DNA from: Marinimicrobium hydrolyticum
GTDB lineage: Bacteria > Pseudomonadota > Gammaproteobacteria > Pseudomonadales > Cellvibrionaceae
Direction of reading: 5' to 3'
Assembly: GCF_030848505.1 (NCBI RefSeq)
Contig: NZ_JAVDDU010000004.1
Span: 310,001-374,000 of the forward strand
DNA: 64,000 nucleotides
The notes under the pieces are model-generated. The model made no database searches. It was not told the origin of the DNA and saw only the letters and a list, made by a program, of their open reading frames with translations. The position numbers were made by a program, and so were the translations under genes. Below, in pieces: positions 9,862-21,894 of this stretch; within the stretch, counting starts at the first letter, position 1; each line of letters opens with the position of its first letter.

Positions 9862-10965
9862 ATGAAATTTGTCGTTTCCCGCGAAGCTTTGCTTAAGCCC
9901 CTTCAGTTGGTGTCCGGTGTGGTGGAGCGCCGCCAAACGCTGCCGGTGCTGTCCAATGTTCTCATGGTGTTGAACGATGATCAGTTGGCGCTTACCGGCA
10001 CAGATTTGGAAGTTGAAATCGTCGGACGCTTGCAGCTGCCATTGCCCGGGGAATCCGGCGAATTGACCTTACCGGCGCGCAAGTTGCTGGATATTTGTAA
10101 GTCTCTGCCGGAAGGCTCCAATATCGAGTTCATTCAAGACGAACAGAGAATGTTGGTCAAAAGCGGCCGTAGTCGCTTTACGCTTTCCACGCTTCCCGCA
10201 GCGGACTTCCCTAACGTGGAAGACGGCCCAAGCGATCTGCAATTTAGCTGCGCTCAACAAGAGATTAAACGCCTGATTGAGCGTACCGCGTTCGCTATGG
10301 CCCAACAGGACGTGCGCTATTACCTGAATGGTATGTTGTGGGAGGTGCGGCCAGATCACTTACGTGTTGTGGCTACTGATGGGCACCGCATGGCGATGTG
10401 CACCCGGCCCATGATTGTGGATACTCAGGACACAGTGCAGGCAATCCTGCCCCGCAAAGGTGTGCTGGAATTGTCTCGCTTACTGGAGGATTCGGAGAAG
10501 GGCGTTGATGTTAGCCTGAGCGCTAATCATATTCGGTTGGGGACAGGTGACTACACCTTTACCTCTAAACTGGTGGACGGAAAATTCCCCGACTACGAGC
10601 GAGTATTACCACGAGGCGGTAACAAAGTGATATTTGGCGACCGCAGTGAGTTGAAACAGGCGTTCGCCCGTACATCCATCTTGTCCAACGAGAAGTACCG
10701 CGGCGTTCGGTTACTCCTGGGGGAGGGCACCTTGACGATGGTCGCCAATAACCCCGAGCAGGAAGAGGCGGAAGAGACGGTTTCCGTGGATTACAGCGGA
10801 GATGCTCTTGAGGTAGGCTTCAACGTCAGTTACCTGATGGATGTGGCTAATGTGATTACAAACGACAAGATCAAGATAACGCTCTCTGACGCCAACAGCA
10901 GTGCTCTTCTTGAAGAGCCGGAAAACGGCGACTCCCTTTACGTGGTTATGCCCATGCGCCTTTAA
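9862..10965 (+). CDS. dnaN: DNA polymerase III sliding clamp (beta subunit)
   Basis: DnaN forms the ring that tethers polymerase III and other partners to DNA. The 367-residue length and the three repeated clamp domains match the family. Recognisable blocks are MKFVVSREALLKPLQLVSGVVERRQTLPVLSNVL (shown here as one continuous N-terminal block at residues 1-34), ATDGHRMAM in domain 2 and YVVMPMRL at the C-terminus. It follows dnaA by 71 bases. A strong hairpin overlaps its stop codon (10946-10978) before recF. Confidence 0.98.
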   Translation: MKFVVSREALLKPLQLVSGVVERRQTLPVLSNVLMVLNDDQLALTGTDLEVEIVGRLQLPLPGESGELTLPARKLLDICKSLPEGSNIEFIQDEQRMLVKSGRSRFTLSTLPAADFPNVEDGPSDLQFSCAQQEIKRLIERTAFAMAQQDVRYYLNGMLWEVRPDHLRVVATDGHRMAMCTRPMIVDTQDTVQAILPRKGVLELSRLLEDSEKGVDVSLSANHIRLGTGDYTFTSKLVDGKFPDYERVLPRGGNKVIFGDRSELKQAFARTSILSNEKYRGVRLLLGEGTLTMVANNPEQEEAEETVSVDYSGDALEVGFNVSYLMDVANVITNDKIKITLSDANSSALLEEPENGDSLYVVMPMRL

Positions 10966-10978
10966 GGCGCGGGCATAA
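10946..10978 (+). terminator. Hairpin over the dnaN stop codon, before recF
   Basis: TTATGCCC (10946-10953) pairs with GGGCATAA (10971-10978), and GCGCC (10956-10960) pairs with GGCGC (10966-10970), around a TTTAA loop that contains the dnaN stop. No U-run follows. It is more likely an attenuating or translation-limiting hairpin than a full terminator, lying 22 bases before recF. Confidence 0.45.
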
Positions 10979-10999
10979 GTCACGATACCTTCCGGTCGT

Positions 11000-14556
<3,557 letters not shown>

Positions 14557-14602
14557 CCAGTATCCTTATCGGTGACTAGATAAGTGGTCACTGAGCTCGA
14601 CA

Positions 14603-14642
14603 ATGGTGGGGTATCGGTCGGTTTGCCGAGTTACCCCGCCAT
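14603..14642 (+). terminator. Hairpin downstream of gyrB
   Basis: ATGGTGGGGTA (14603-14613) pairs with TACCCCGCCAT (14632-14642) with one G-T pair, giving an 11-base stem 47 bases past the gyrB stop. No clear U-run follows, so termination efficiency is uncertain. Confidence 0.45.
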
Positions 14643-14808
14643 ACTTTCACTACTCAGTTTGCCGAATAGGCCAAGGGCATCAAAACGGCTCTTAGAGCCT
14701 GTATCCTATCGCGACGGGCACAAAAGTTGCGTCGGTCCCTTCACGTCAATCCTATGATAATAGTATGGTGGTCATCTCGATTAACAAATCTCAATAAGCA
14801 TAAATAAT

Positions 14809-16515
14809 ATGTCCTATTTAAACATCAAGGCCGACAAAACCATTACCTACGATGCCATCGTCATCGGCTCCGGCATCAGCGGTGGCTGGGCGGCGAAGGA
14901 ATTGTGCGAAGGTGGTTTACAAACTCTGGTGCTGGAGCGGGGCCGAATCGTCGAGCACCAAAAGGACTACCCTACGACGTTTGACGACCCCTGGGACATG
15001 GAGCTGCGCGGCGGACTTACGCCCGAAGAGCGGGAAAAGCACAAATACGCGGCTCGCGCGGGATTTGTAGGAGCAACCAACAAGCATTTTTTCGCCGACG
15101 ATCAAGCCAACCCTTATACCGAAACCAAGCCCTTTACCTGGGTCAGGGGGCACCAAATGGGCGGGCGATCACTGGTGTGGGGGCGCCAGACCTATCGCTG
15201 GAGCGACTTGGACTTTGAAGCCAACGCCAAAGACGGCTTCGGTGTGGACTGGCCGATTCGCTACAAAGATCTGGAGCCCTGGTACGACTACGTTGAAACA
15301 TTCGCGGGTATCAGCGGGGAGCCTTTAGGCCTACCGCATTTGCCCGATAGCCAGTTCCTGCCCCCCATGGAATTGAACTGTCTTGAGAAGCACGTGAAAA
15401 AGCGTTTGGAAAAGCAGTACCCGGGCCGATACCTCACCATTGGCAGAGTTGCCCACGCAACAAAAGCGATTAACGGAAGAGGACCCTGTCAATTTTTTAA
15501 TCGTTGCGATCGTGGCTGCCCCTTCGGTGCCTATTTCAGCAGCAATGCCGTCACTCTGCCCGCTGCCGGTGCCACAGGTAAACTCACTCTGCGCCCCCAC
15601 TCCGTCGTTCACTCGATTATCTACGACGACAGCCAGGGCAAAGCCACGGGTGTGCGAGTCATTGATGCAGAGACACACGAGGTAATTGAGTACAAGGCCC
15701 GTATCATTTTCTGCAATGCCTCGGCCCTGGGCAGCACACAAATTTTATTGCATTCAACTTCGGACCGTTTCCCCAACGGACTGGGTAATGACAGCGGCGA
15801 GCTGGGCCACAACCTGATGGACCACACCTATCGCGTGGGCGCCATGGGCCGCTTTGATGGTTTTGAGGATCAATACTACTCGGGTCGGCGGCCCAACGGG
15901 ATCTATATTCCCCGCTACGTCAACTTGGATGAAGCAACCGCCACTGACAAGTTTTTGCGTGGCTTCGGTTACCAGGGCGGCGCCTACCGAGAAAACTGGT
16001 CGGCAGGCACTAACGAGCCAGAATTCGGCGCCGACTTTAAGGACAGCCTGTTCAAACCTGGTGATTGGCGCTTCTTTATTACCGGCTTTGGGGAATGCTT
16101 GCCCTACCACGACAACAAGGTAAGCCTGGACCAGGATACCCTCGATGCCTGGGGCTTACCGGTTTTGAATATTGATTGTGAATTTAAGGACAACGAAAAG
16201 GCCATCAATCGACAAATACGCGCGGATGCAGCGGACATGTTGGAGACCCTGGGCTTTAAAGATATTGTCGACTTTGATAACGAGCATGTTCCCGGCCATG
16301 GGGTCCACGAAATGGGCACCGCACGCATGGGCCGCGACCCCGACACTTCGGTGCTTAATGGCACCAATCAGGTTCACGCAGTCCCGAATGTGTTTGTTTC
16401 CGACGGCGCCTGCATGACGTCGTCGTCCTGCGTCAATCCTTCCCTAACCTATATGGCCATCACTGCCCGGGCGGCCAACTATGCGGTTGCTGAACTCAAG
16501 AAGGGAAATCTTTGA
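14809..16515 (+). CDS. GMC-family FAD oxidoreductase (dehydrogenase large subunit), copy 1
   Basis: This 568-residue glucose-methanol-choline family flavoenzyme probably oxidises a sugar or sugar acid. The FAD loop GSGISGGWAAKEL is at residues 20-32. The C-terminal GMC block HEMGTARMGRDPDTSVLNG is followed by CVNPSLTYMAITARAA. A cysteine-rich segment, CQFFNRCDRGCPFGAYFSS, lies near residue 230. There is no signal peptide. The next gene, two bases downstream, encodes a small subunit with a twin-arginine-like leader, so the large subunit could ride out through Tat. It is clearly paralogous to the gene at 37544. The substrate cannot be named from sequence. No strong ribosome site precedes the ATG. 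Confidence 0.9.
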   Translation: MSYLNIKADKTITYDAIVIGSGISGGWAAKELCEGGLQTLVLERGRIVEHQKDYPTTFDDPWDMELRGGLTPEEREKHKYAARAGFVGATNKHFFADDQANPYTETKPFTWVRGHQMGGRSLVWGRQTYRWSDLDFEANAKDGFGVDWPIRYKDLEPWYDYVETFAGISGEPLGLPHLPDSQFLPPMELNCLEKHVKKRLEKQYPGRYLTIGRVAHATKAINGRGPCQFFNRCDRGCPFGAYFSSNAVTLPAAGATGKLTLRPHSVVHSIIYDDSQGKATGVRVIDAETHEVIEYKARIIFCNASALGSTQILLHSTSDRFPNGLGNDSGELGHNLMDHTYRVGAMGRFDGFEDQYYSGRRPNGIYIPRYVNLDEATATDKFLRGFGYQGGAYRENWSAGTNEPEFGADFKDSLFKPGDWRFFITGFGECLPYHDNKVSLDQDTLDAWGLPVLNIDCEFKDNEKAINRQIRADAADMLETLGFKDIVDFDNEHVPGHGVHEMGTARMGRDPDTSVLNGTNQVHAVPNVFVSDGACMTSSSCVNPSLTYMAITARAANYAVAELKKGNL

Positions 16516-16516
16516 T

Positions 16517-17101
16517 ATGAACCGAAGAGACGCTTTAAAACAAACGATCTTCTTTGGCGGCCTCGCCCTTTCCGCGCCGACGTTGATGTCCGTGCTGACT
16601 GCCTGCGGCCGAAGCGACGGAACACCCGCTACCTTAAACCAGAAGCAGGCCAACACCATTGCCGAATTGGTAGACACGATACTCCCAGCCACCGACACAC
16701 CTGGCGCAAAGGAACTCAAGGTAGATGTGTTTATCGGTCGGGTCATTGACCGGATGATGCCGCCTGCTGAGCAAGAGGCGATGCGCCACGCTGTCGACCG
16801 GTTTAACGGACGTGCCCGGGAGCGATTTGGCAAAGATTACCCCGAGCTGAGTCAAACGCAGCGCCAACAGATGCTGGAACAAGAAGAGCGAGACTCGGGC
16901 ACTTACAACCCGCAGATCTGGGGCGGCACGATTGGCGAACAGAAGCCCGTTGGGTTTTACCGCCAGTTAAAATCCCTGGCGCTCTGGGGTTATTTTTCCT
17001 CTGAATATATCGGCAAAAATGTCCTTATTTATGACTTAGTGCCGGGTGAACAAAAAGGCTGTATTCCGCTTTCGCAGGTGGGGAATAGCTGGAGCCTGTG
17101 A
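16517..17101 (+). CDS. Gluconate 2-dehydrogenase subunit 3-like protein with Tat-type leader, copy 1
   Basis: This 194-residue protein resembles the subunit 3 (gamma) family of membrane-bound gluconate/GMC dehydrogenases. It begins MNRRDALKQTIFFGG with a twin-arginine-like RR and a hydrophobic stretch ending near LTACG, so a Tat or lipoprotein-type signal is likely. The family core is visible as ELVDTILPATDTPGAKELKVDVF and LWGYFSSEYIGK. It starts two bases after the GMC stop; an upstream in-frame ATG at 16481 lies inside the GMC gene and is not needed. No cytochrome c subunit is nearby, so the electron acceptor is unknown. Confidence 0.88.
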   Translation: MNRRDALKQTIFFGGLALSAPTLMSVLTACGRSDGTPATLNQKQANTIAELVDTILPATDTPGAKELKVDVFIGRVIDRMMPPAEQEAMRHAVDRFNGRARERFGKDYPELSQTQRQQMLEQEERDSGTYNPQIWGGTIGEQKPVGFYRQLKSLALWGYFSSEYIGKNVLIYDLVPGEQKGCIPLSQVGNSWSL

Positions 17102-17265
17102 CCAGCTGCGGTTGTTGTCGTAGCTGGCGTCGGACGAGTATTTCTCGGTTTCCCCAAGGCCAGCCATTTGTGGCGCAAACACTTTGCCGAAGCAATCAAA
17201 CAAGGTTCCGGTTTGTTTATTCTGCGCCCAAAATGGCTGCCTTCCCGAAGTTTTAAACCTAGCGA

Positions 17266-18843
17266 TCAGGGGTTGGGTGCCACCAGCACATCTTTCTCAT
17301 CTCCCCAAGTGCGTGCCTCGCGGTCGTAACTGCTAAAGGAGCCGCCGTCGTCCCAGAAACTGGCCGCTATGCCGTGGCCGATGGCGAGAGTCACGTGATG
17401 GTGCAAGTAATCCAGCCGATCCTGATGATTGCAGACATTGTCCGGGGCCGTAAAGTCGTACTTAGCGGCTCCGAATTCGTTGACCATTAGCGGTATGCCC
17501 TTATCCTCCGACCAGTTGGCCGCACGTTGGTAGATTGCTGTCAGCTCGTCAATGTCTTGTTGGCTCCCCCAGCGGCGTGTGCACTGCCCGGCAAACTCCC
17601 AGGGGTCATAGGAGTGGAAATTGCCAATCAAAAAATCATCGTCGGGTACGGCCAACGTATCCAGAGTGGCGATGCCGCTGTAGTCTTCGCCGGCTATCAC
17701 CACCAGGCGCTCGGGGTTGGAGGCGCGGATTATTTCCAAGACTCGTGCGTTCAAGCTATTAACTTGAGATGCCGTCATACCCACGGGCTCATTAAGAATT
17801 TCAAATATTAAGCGCGCGGATTTGTCTTGGAATCGGGTCGCGACTTGAGTCCATAAAGCATCAAAACGATCTCTGTTGGCACTGGTGTAATTGTCCTTCA
17901 GCCAACTCTCATGGTGCGCGTTCAGGATAACGAAGTAGCCTTGTTCGAGCGCCCAGTCCACCACTTCCTCGGTTCGATCCATCCGCTCGTCGGTGACCTT
18001 GTAAGGTTCACTGTTTGAAATGTGATTACCCCATGTCACCGGAATGCGCACGTGCAGGAAACCGGCCTCTCGAAAATCTTCCAGATGATGCTTTTGGGCC
18101 GGTGATGCCCAGGCGCCTTCACTGGGTGCATCCAAGGTATTGCCGAGGTTGATGCCGATGCCCATGGCTTGGACAGTGCTGTGCGGCTCGAGAACGAGCG
18201 CTTCGTCGTAAGCAAAGTCCACATAGTCCAGTGCTGAAACGCCGCCGGTAATTTCTAATCGCAGGATTTGCGGTCCGTCACTCAGATAGATGCCTGACGT
18301 GTGAACGTAACGCCAATCGCTTGAGTCCCCAGCGGCTACGCTTACTTGGGAATTACTCAGTACGCGGCCATCAACAGACAGCCGATAACCCGCTCCTGAT
18401 TCACTAGGCAGTACCCGATAGGCCAAACCATAGTGGCCTGAACGGGCCACATTTACGCTGTATTCCAAATAGTCACCGGCTTCCAGCTGATTGACGAAAT
18501 AGCCGTTAGAGTTGGCTTCATCGGCACTGATATTCACGCCGGCGTCTCGGTAGCCACCACCGCCGTTGTCTGCATTGGTGGAGTAAGACCCTGAACAACC
18601 ATCAAAATCCTCCGCCTCGATGCGGCTGTTTTGAATGCCGATGGTTACGCCGTCTTCTTGGAGAAAGCCGCACAAATCCGGTCCCGCTGCACTAGAGCTA
18701 CTGCTGGATGAGCTTGATGAATCCGACGATGATGAAGAGGGCGGAGGTGGGGTTCCATTGGTGCTACCGCAGCCTGCCAGGAAGACCATACTCGCTACTA
18801 GGCCCGCCTTAAGAGCCGCATTCAGTGGTTGGAGAAGTGGCAT
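17266..18843 (-). CDS. GH5 glucanase lipoprotein with poly-serine linker and CBM6
   Basis: This 525-residue surface lipoprotein is predicted to cut beta-glucans. The lipobox LAGC puts the acylated cysteine at residue 25. A serine-rich linker (about 35-51) leads to a CBM6 (about 66-215, SRIEAEDFDG to ALDYVDFAY). The GH5 domain (about 225-525) has INLGNTLDA, the acid/base Glu in FEILNEP, HSYDPW and the nucleophile Glu in MVNEFGAAKY. The serine linker is a hallmark of Cellvibrio-type secreted enzymes. The GH5 subfamily and exact substrate are uncertain. It is divergent from the GH5-like gene at 19142 across a 298-base spacer. Confidence 0.92.
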   Translation of the reverse strand: MPLLQPLNAALKAGLVASMVFLAGCGSTNGTPPPPSSSSSDSSSSSSSSSSAAGPDLCGFLQEDGVTIGIQNSRIEAEDFDGCSGSYSTNADNGGGGYRDAGVNISADEANSNGYFVNQLEAGDYLEYSVNVARSGHYGLAYRVLPSESGAGYRLSVDGRVLSNSQVSVAAGDSSDWRYVHTSGIYLSDGPQILRLEITGGVSALDYVDFAYDEALVLEPHSTVQAMGIGINLGNTLDAPSEGAWASPAQKHHLEDFREAGFLHVRIPVTWGNHISNSEPYKVTDERMDRTEEVVDWALEQGYFVILNAHHESWLKDNYTSANRDRFDALWTQVATRFQDKSARLIFEILNEPVGMTASQVNSLNARVLEIIRASNPERLVVIAGEDYSGIATLDTLAVPDDDFLIGNFHSYDPWEFAGQCTRRWGSQQDIDELTAIYQRAANWSEDKGIPLMVNEFGAAKYDFTAPDNVCNHQDRLDYLHHHVTLAIGHGIAASFWDDGGSFSSYDREARTWGDEKDVLVAPNP

Positions 18844-18925
18844 ATCATTTACCTATTATGTGAATTTTACTGTCATATATTCCCACATAAACAAAGAGTC
18901 AGCGACCGACGGGCCGACAAAGCTG

Positions 18926-18946
18926 AACTTCGGTCGGTCCGAGGTT
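18926..18946. promoter_or_regulatory. Inverted repeat in the divergent GH5/GH5 spacer (possible operator)
   Basis: AACTTCGG (18926-18933) and CCGAGGTT (18939-18946) form an imperfect inverted repeat. The same AACTTCGG half-site occurs in a longer palindrome in the GH16/AraC spacer (21788-21829). A related GAGTTCGGACC follows at 18956. A shared regulator, perhaps the AraC protein at 21895, is an inference. The rest of the spacer (18844-19141) shows nothing else I can name. Confidence 0.4.
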
Positions 18947-19141
18947 ACGTAAAGCGAGTTCGGACCCTAGCTGACAAGGCGCGTAGACAGAGGGTTGCTC
19001 ATACACACCTCTGATTCCGGTTCCGAAGTCGCAATCGTCACTGTTGTCGCTATACTGGCACAGGCTACACGGTTTACCCGTTTCGCCATCTTCACGATTG
19101 GATGCGGGACGCATCTAATAAAACAAAAGAGGCTGACTACT

Positions 19142-20416
19142 ATGGTGATATCCATGCATAAACTAACAGCACTTCTGGTGTTATTCGTGATGACGGCGTG
19201 CACGACGACTCCCTCCGAAACGACGCTACATGTGCGGGATGGACACCTGTACACCGCCGCCGGTGAAAAATTTGTTATGCGTGGGTTCAACGAAATGTTT
19301 GTCTGGTCAGAGGATCCGAGCGGTGAGCGACTGATCCCACAAATAGATCAGTCCGGCGCAAACGCCGTGCGCCTCGTCTGGGATCACAACTTCAACACCG
19401 CGGATCTGGAAACACTGATCGATCTGACGGTCGAGCACAAGATGGTGGCCATACCGGAATGTCACAATGCCACGGGGAAATGGGATGACGCCTTACAAGC
19501 CTGCATCGATTTTTGGAACAACCCGCACCTGATAGAGAAGGTCGAGTCTCATAAACAGTGGACCATCGTTAACATCGCCAATGAGGCGGGTGGCCACTCT
19601 ATTACGGACGAACAATTTATCGAAGCGTACAGTGACGCCATTGCGTCCCTTAGGCGCTGGGGCTACACCGTACCCATTATGATTGACGCTGCGGTTTGGG
19701 GTCAGGATGTTGATCAGCTACTACGCGTTGGCCCCGAGTTGTCTAAACAGGATCCGCTGGAGAATGTAATTTTCTCGACACACTCTTATTGGTCTGCGGA
19801 AGTTGCCGTGGAAAACTACAAGAAGGTCGCTATCACCGCTAAGGAAAAAGGTCTGGCGATGATCGTGGGCGAAGGGCCTTCGGTCACCCGCGTCGGCCAG
19901 TGTGATGACCCTGAACCGTTACCTTATTTAGAAGGCATGGAGCTTCTGCACATTCATGAAGCCGGATGGTTGAACTGGTCCTGGGGTGGATTGAAAAACG
20001 GCGACTGTGACGACTTCCGCTATTTCGATATCACCGACGGTGGCCAATTCGGTCAATGGTTGCATCGCCCTGGCGCCAATATAGTGGCACTCAGTCCGTA
20101 CAGTGTGATGCGTACGTCTGAACGGCCAGTGTCTTTTTACGACGACGGGAGAGTGGCTGTATCAGGCGCTTACCTGCATATTCATGAACGGGAAATCCCG
20201 CTTGGCGAGCATACCAACTTTGAAGTGATCATCGCCCCCGCCAACGCGCACAATACAAACTACACGTTAAGTATTACCGAAGGCACGGACATTGTTCGCG
20301 CCGATAGAGAAACCGGTACTCTGTATGGCCTCAGTCCCGGTTCGGCCGAAATTACCGTGATAACTGAGGATGGTCAGATGAGATGGTCTGTGCCGGTTAC
20401 TGTCCTTGAAGAATAG
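19142..20416 (+). CDS. GH5-family (mannanase-like) lipoprotein with C-terminal Ig-like domain
   Basis: This 424-residue lipoprotein begins MVISMHKLTALLVL and has an acylation cysteine at residue 20 (MTAC). The catalytic part resembles GH5 subfamily 8 mannanases: VNIANEAGG carries the acid/base Glu, MIDAAVWGQD and DPLENVIFSTHSYW match that subfamily's pattern, MIVGEGPS carries the nucleophile, and LNWSWGG follows. Residues about 335-424 look like a bacterial Ig-like (Big2-type) domain (SITEGTDIVRADRETG, GLSPGSAEITV). The chosen ATG has AAGAGG nine bases upstream; a longer frame from 18995 lacks a signal and was not used. Mannan specificity is inference only. Confidence 0.85.
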   Translation: MVISMHKLTALLVLFVMTACTTTPSETTLHVRDGHLYTAAGEKFVMRGFNEMFVWSEDPSGERLIPQIDQSGANAVRLVWDHNFNTADLETLIDLTVEHKMVAIPECHNATGKWDDALQACIDFWNNPHLIEKVESHKQWTIVNIANEAGGHSITDEQFIEAYSDAIASLRRWGYTVPIMIDAAVWGQDVDQLLRVGPELSKQDPLENVIFSTHSYWSAEVAVENYKKVAITAKEKGLAMIVGEGPSVTRVGQCDDPEPLPYLEGMELLHIHEAGWLNWSWGGLKNGDCDDFRYFDITDGGQFGQWLHRPGANIVALSPYSVMRTSERPVSFYDDGRVAVSGAYLHIHEREIPLGEHTNFEVIIAPANAHNTNYTLSITEGTDIVRADRETGTLYGLSPGSAEITVITEDGQMRWSVPVTVLEE

Positions 20417-20447
20417 CTGGATCGACTAAGCGCCCTAAGCTGTGCCT

Positions 20448-20482
20448 CCCGGGTTCGAACCCTCGCAAGTTTCGAACCCGGG
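20448..20482. terminator. Perfect 12-bp inverted repeat between convergent GH5 and GH16 genes
   Basis: CCCGGGTTCGAA (20448-20459) and its exact complement (20471-20482) surround an 11-base loop, midway between two converging stop codons. It is most likely a bidirectional terminator, although no U-run flanks it. The left arm looks like a tRNA T-arm, but no tRNA is present. Confidence 0.6.
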
Positions 20483-20498
20483 TTAGCGGTGTGGGGTG

Positions 20499-21623
20499 CT
20501 ACTCGTTTTTGAACCAGAACTCGGAAATGTTGGTAGCGCCTTGAGTCATTACAATATAGATGTCATGAACACCTTGTGCGCCGGTGTTTAGTGACGGTGT
20601 ACCGTTCCACTGATAATCACCCCAGCCGCCTGTGGATGAATAATTTACCGTGCCAATAGTGGTACCGTTGGGGCTCCCCAAGCGTATTTCAAAACTACCG
20701 CTGACGGTGGTTGCATGGCTGACTGCAAAGGCGTTGTAACCGCTGGACAGATCCACATTGTCGAAACGAATCCACTGGCCGGCGTCGAAGCTGCCCACGC
20801 CACACTCCCAGGTGGCCACGCCGCTGGACGCTGCGTTGCGATCGCAAGCTCGAAGCTGAAAATCTGCACCGGGAGAACCCCCATTGGCTTCATAAGGGGT
20901 AAACCTCACCCATTCGTACACCGCCTGTGCTTCCTGCCCATAGTAAGGGCCAGTCCACTCATCCAGGCCGTAGGTATTCCAAATATTCATCATGATCTTA
21001 CTGGGGCTGGACGGGATGTTCTCAGTTGCGGTAGCGACCAACTGGCCGTTGACGTACCAATTAATATAATTTTCATGCCACTCGAAAGCGTAGGTGTTAA
21101 AGCTATCGGCAGCATTAAATCCCAGCTGGTGAACGATTTCATTGCCACCGACGCCATTGGTGTAATAGTTAAATTGAACTTGGGAGGTGTCGTTACCCAA
21201 AAATTCAATGTCGATTTCATCCCAGGGAGCACCTCCGTAGTAGGGCCCGGTATAGGTAAAGAACGAAGAAACCACACCGGAGACCGGAGCCGGTCGCATC
21301 GACACTTCATACAGGCCGTAGCCGAAAAATTCATGCGTGGCGTACTCGGCGCAATCGTATTGATAGGGCGCCTGGTGCGACGTGTTGGAGGCCAGAGACA
21401 GTGTCATCTGCCCGCCGGAAAATCCGACTCGGTCATTGCTCCAATAGCAACCAAAAAAAGCATCGTTGTTTTTATAACCGTCGGCGATCAACCAATTGTT
21501 ACTGTCATGGTTGTTAAACGGTGCCCAGAGTGGGTCTTCGCGCGCGGGATTGTGGGCGAAGGCGCTACTGGCAGCGAGGGAGGCATACACAAACAAGGTC
21601 AGGAGTGCAGTTGTTATTTTCAT
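20499..21623 (-). CDS. GH16 lichenase/beta-glucanase with C-terminal CBM6-like domain
   Basis: This 374-residue secreted enzyme is predicted to cleave mixed-linkage (1,3;1,4)-beta-glucan. A signal peptide ends near AFA-H (residue 23). The GH16 domain (about 28-250) has the DEIDIEF active-site strand, with nucleophile Glu136, Asp138 and acid/base Glu140, and the compact arrangement of Bacillus lichenases (YDCAEYATHEFFGYGLYEV). After a short Gly/Ser linker, residues about 262-374 form a CBM6-type beta-sandwich (FDAGQWIRFDNVDLSSGYN to ISEFWFKNE). It is divergent from the AraC regulator. Confidence 0.93.
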   Translation of the reverse strand: MKITTALLTLFVYASLAASSAFAHNPAREDPLWAPFNNHDSNNWLIADGYKNNDAFFGCYWSNDRVGFSGGQMTLSLASNTSHQAPYQYDCAEYATHEFFGYGLYEVSMRPAPVSGVVSSFFTYTGPYYGGAPWDEIDIEFLGNDTSQVQFNYYTNGVGGNEIVHQLGFNAADSFNTYAFEWHENYINWYVNGQLVATATENIPSSPSKIMMNIWNTYGLDEWTGPYYGQEAQAVYEWVRFTPYEANGGSPGADFQLRACDRNAASSGVATWECGVGSFDAGQWIRFDNVDLSSGYNAFAVSHATTVSGSFEIRLGSPNGTTIGTVNYSSTGGWGDYQWNGTPSLNTGAQGVHDIYIVMTQGATNISEFWFKNE

Positions 21624-21787
21624 CGGCTCAATTCCATGGTTGGTTGGTCAGGGGCGGCCACCTGGATGGGGCCGTTGGCTTGGCGCCACCGGGAAGCTTC
21701 CGCTAAGATGCACTAGGGCACCTCTGACAGTGGCACTGCCGACCCTAACCGCTGGGCCCGCTGGTACTCGACCGAGGATCCTACCAA

Positions 21788-21829
21788 TCCGAAGTTGGCA
21801 CGTCCGAGCAGCGGAAGCCTAACTTCGGA
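21788..21829. promoter_or_regulatory. Inverted repeat in the GH16/AraC divergent spacer
   Basis: TCCGAAGTT (21788-21796) and AACTTCGGA (21821-21829) are perfect complements. The pairing can extend inward through GGC/GCC with one bulged base. A small palindrome, CAGTG-G-CACTG (21728-21738), lies upstream. The site could be an operator for the adjacent AraC gene or a leader hairpin. The AACTTCGG half-site recurs at 18926. Confidence 0.45.
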
Positions 21830-21894
21830 CTCTGGATTGAAGCGCGCAGGGCACGCGGGAATAATCACAATAATGAACGGGGTCTTGAACACCT

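Noticed and set aside
20448-20482. A tRNA gene suggested by the GGGTTCGAACCC arm
   Set aside because: No acceptor, D or anticodon arms can be formed around it.
20715-21716. A 333-codon plus-strand frame opposite the GH16 gene
   Set aside because: It is an antisense shadow; the GH16 active-site motif and signal peptide are on the other strand.
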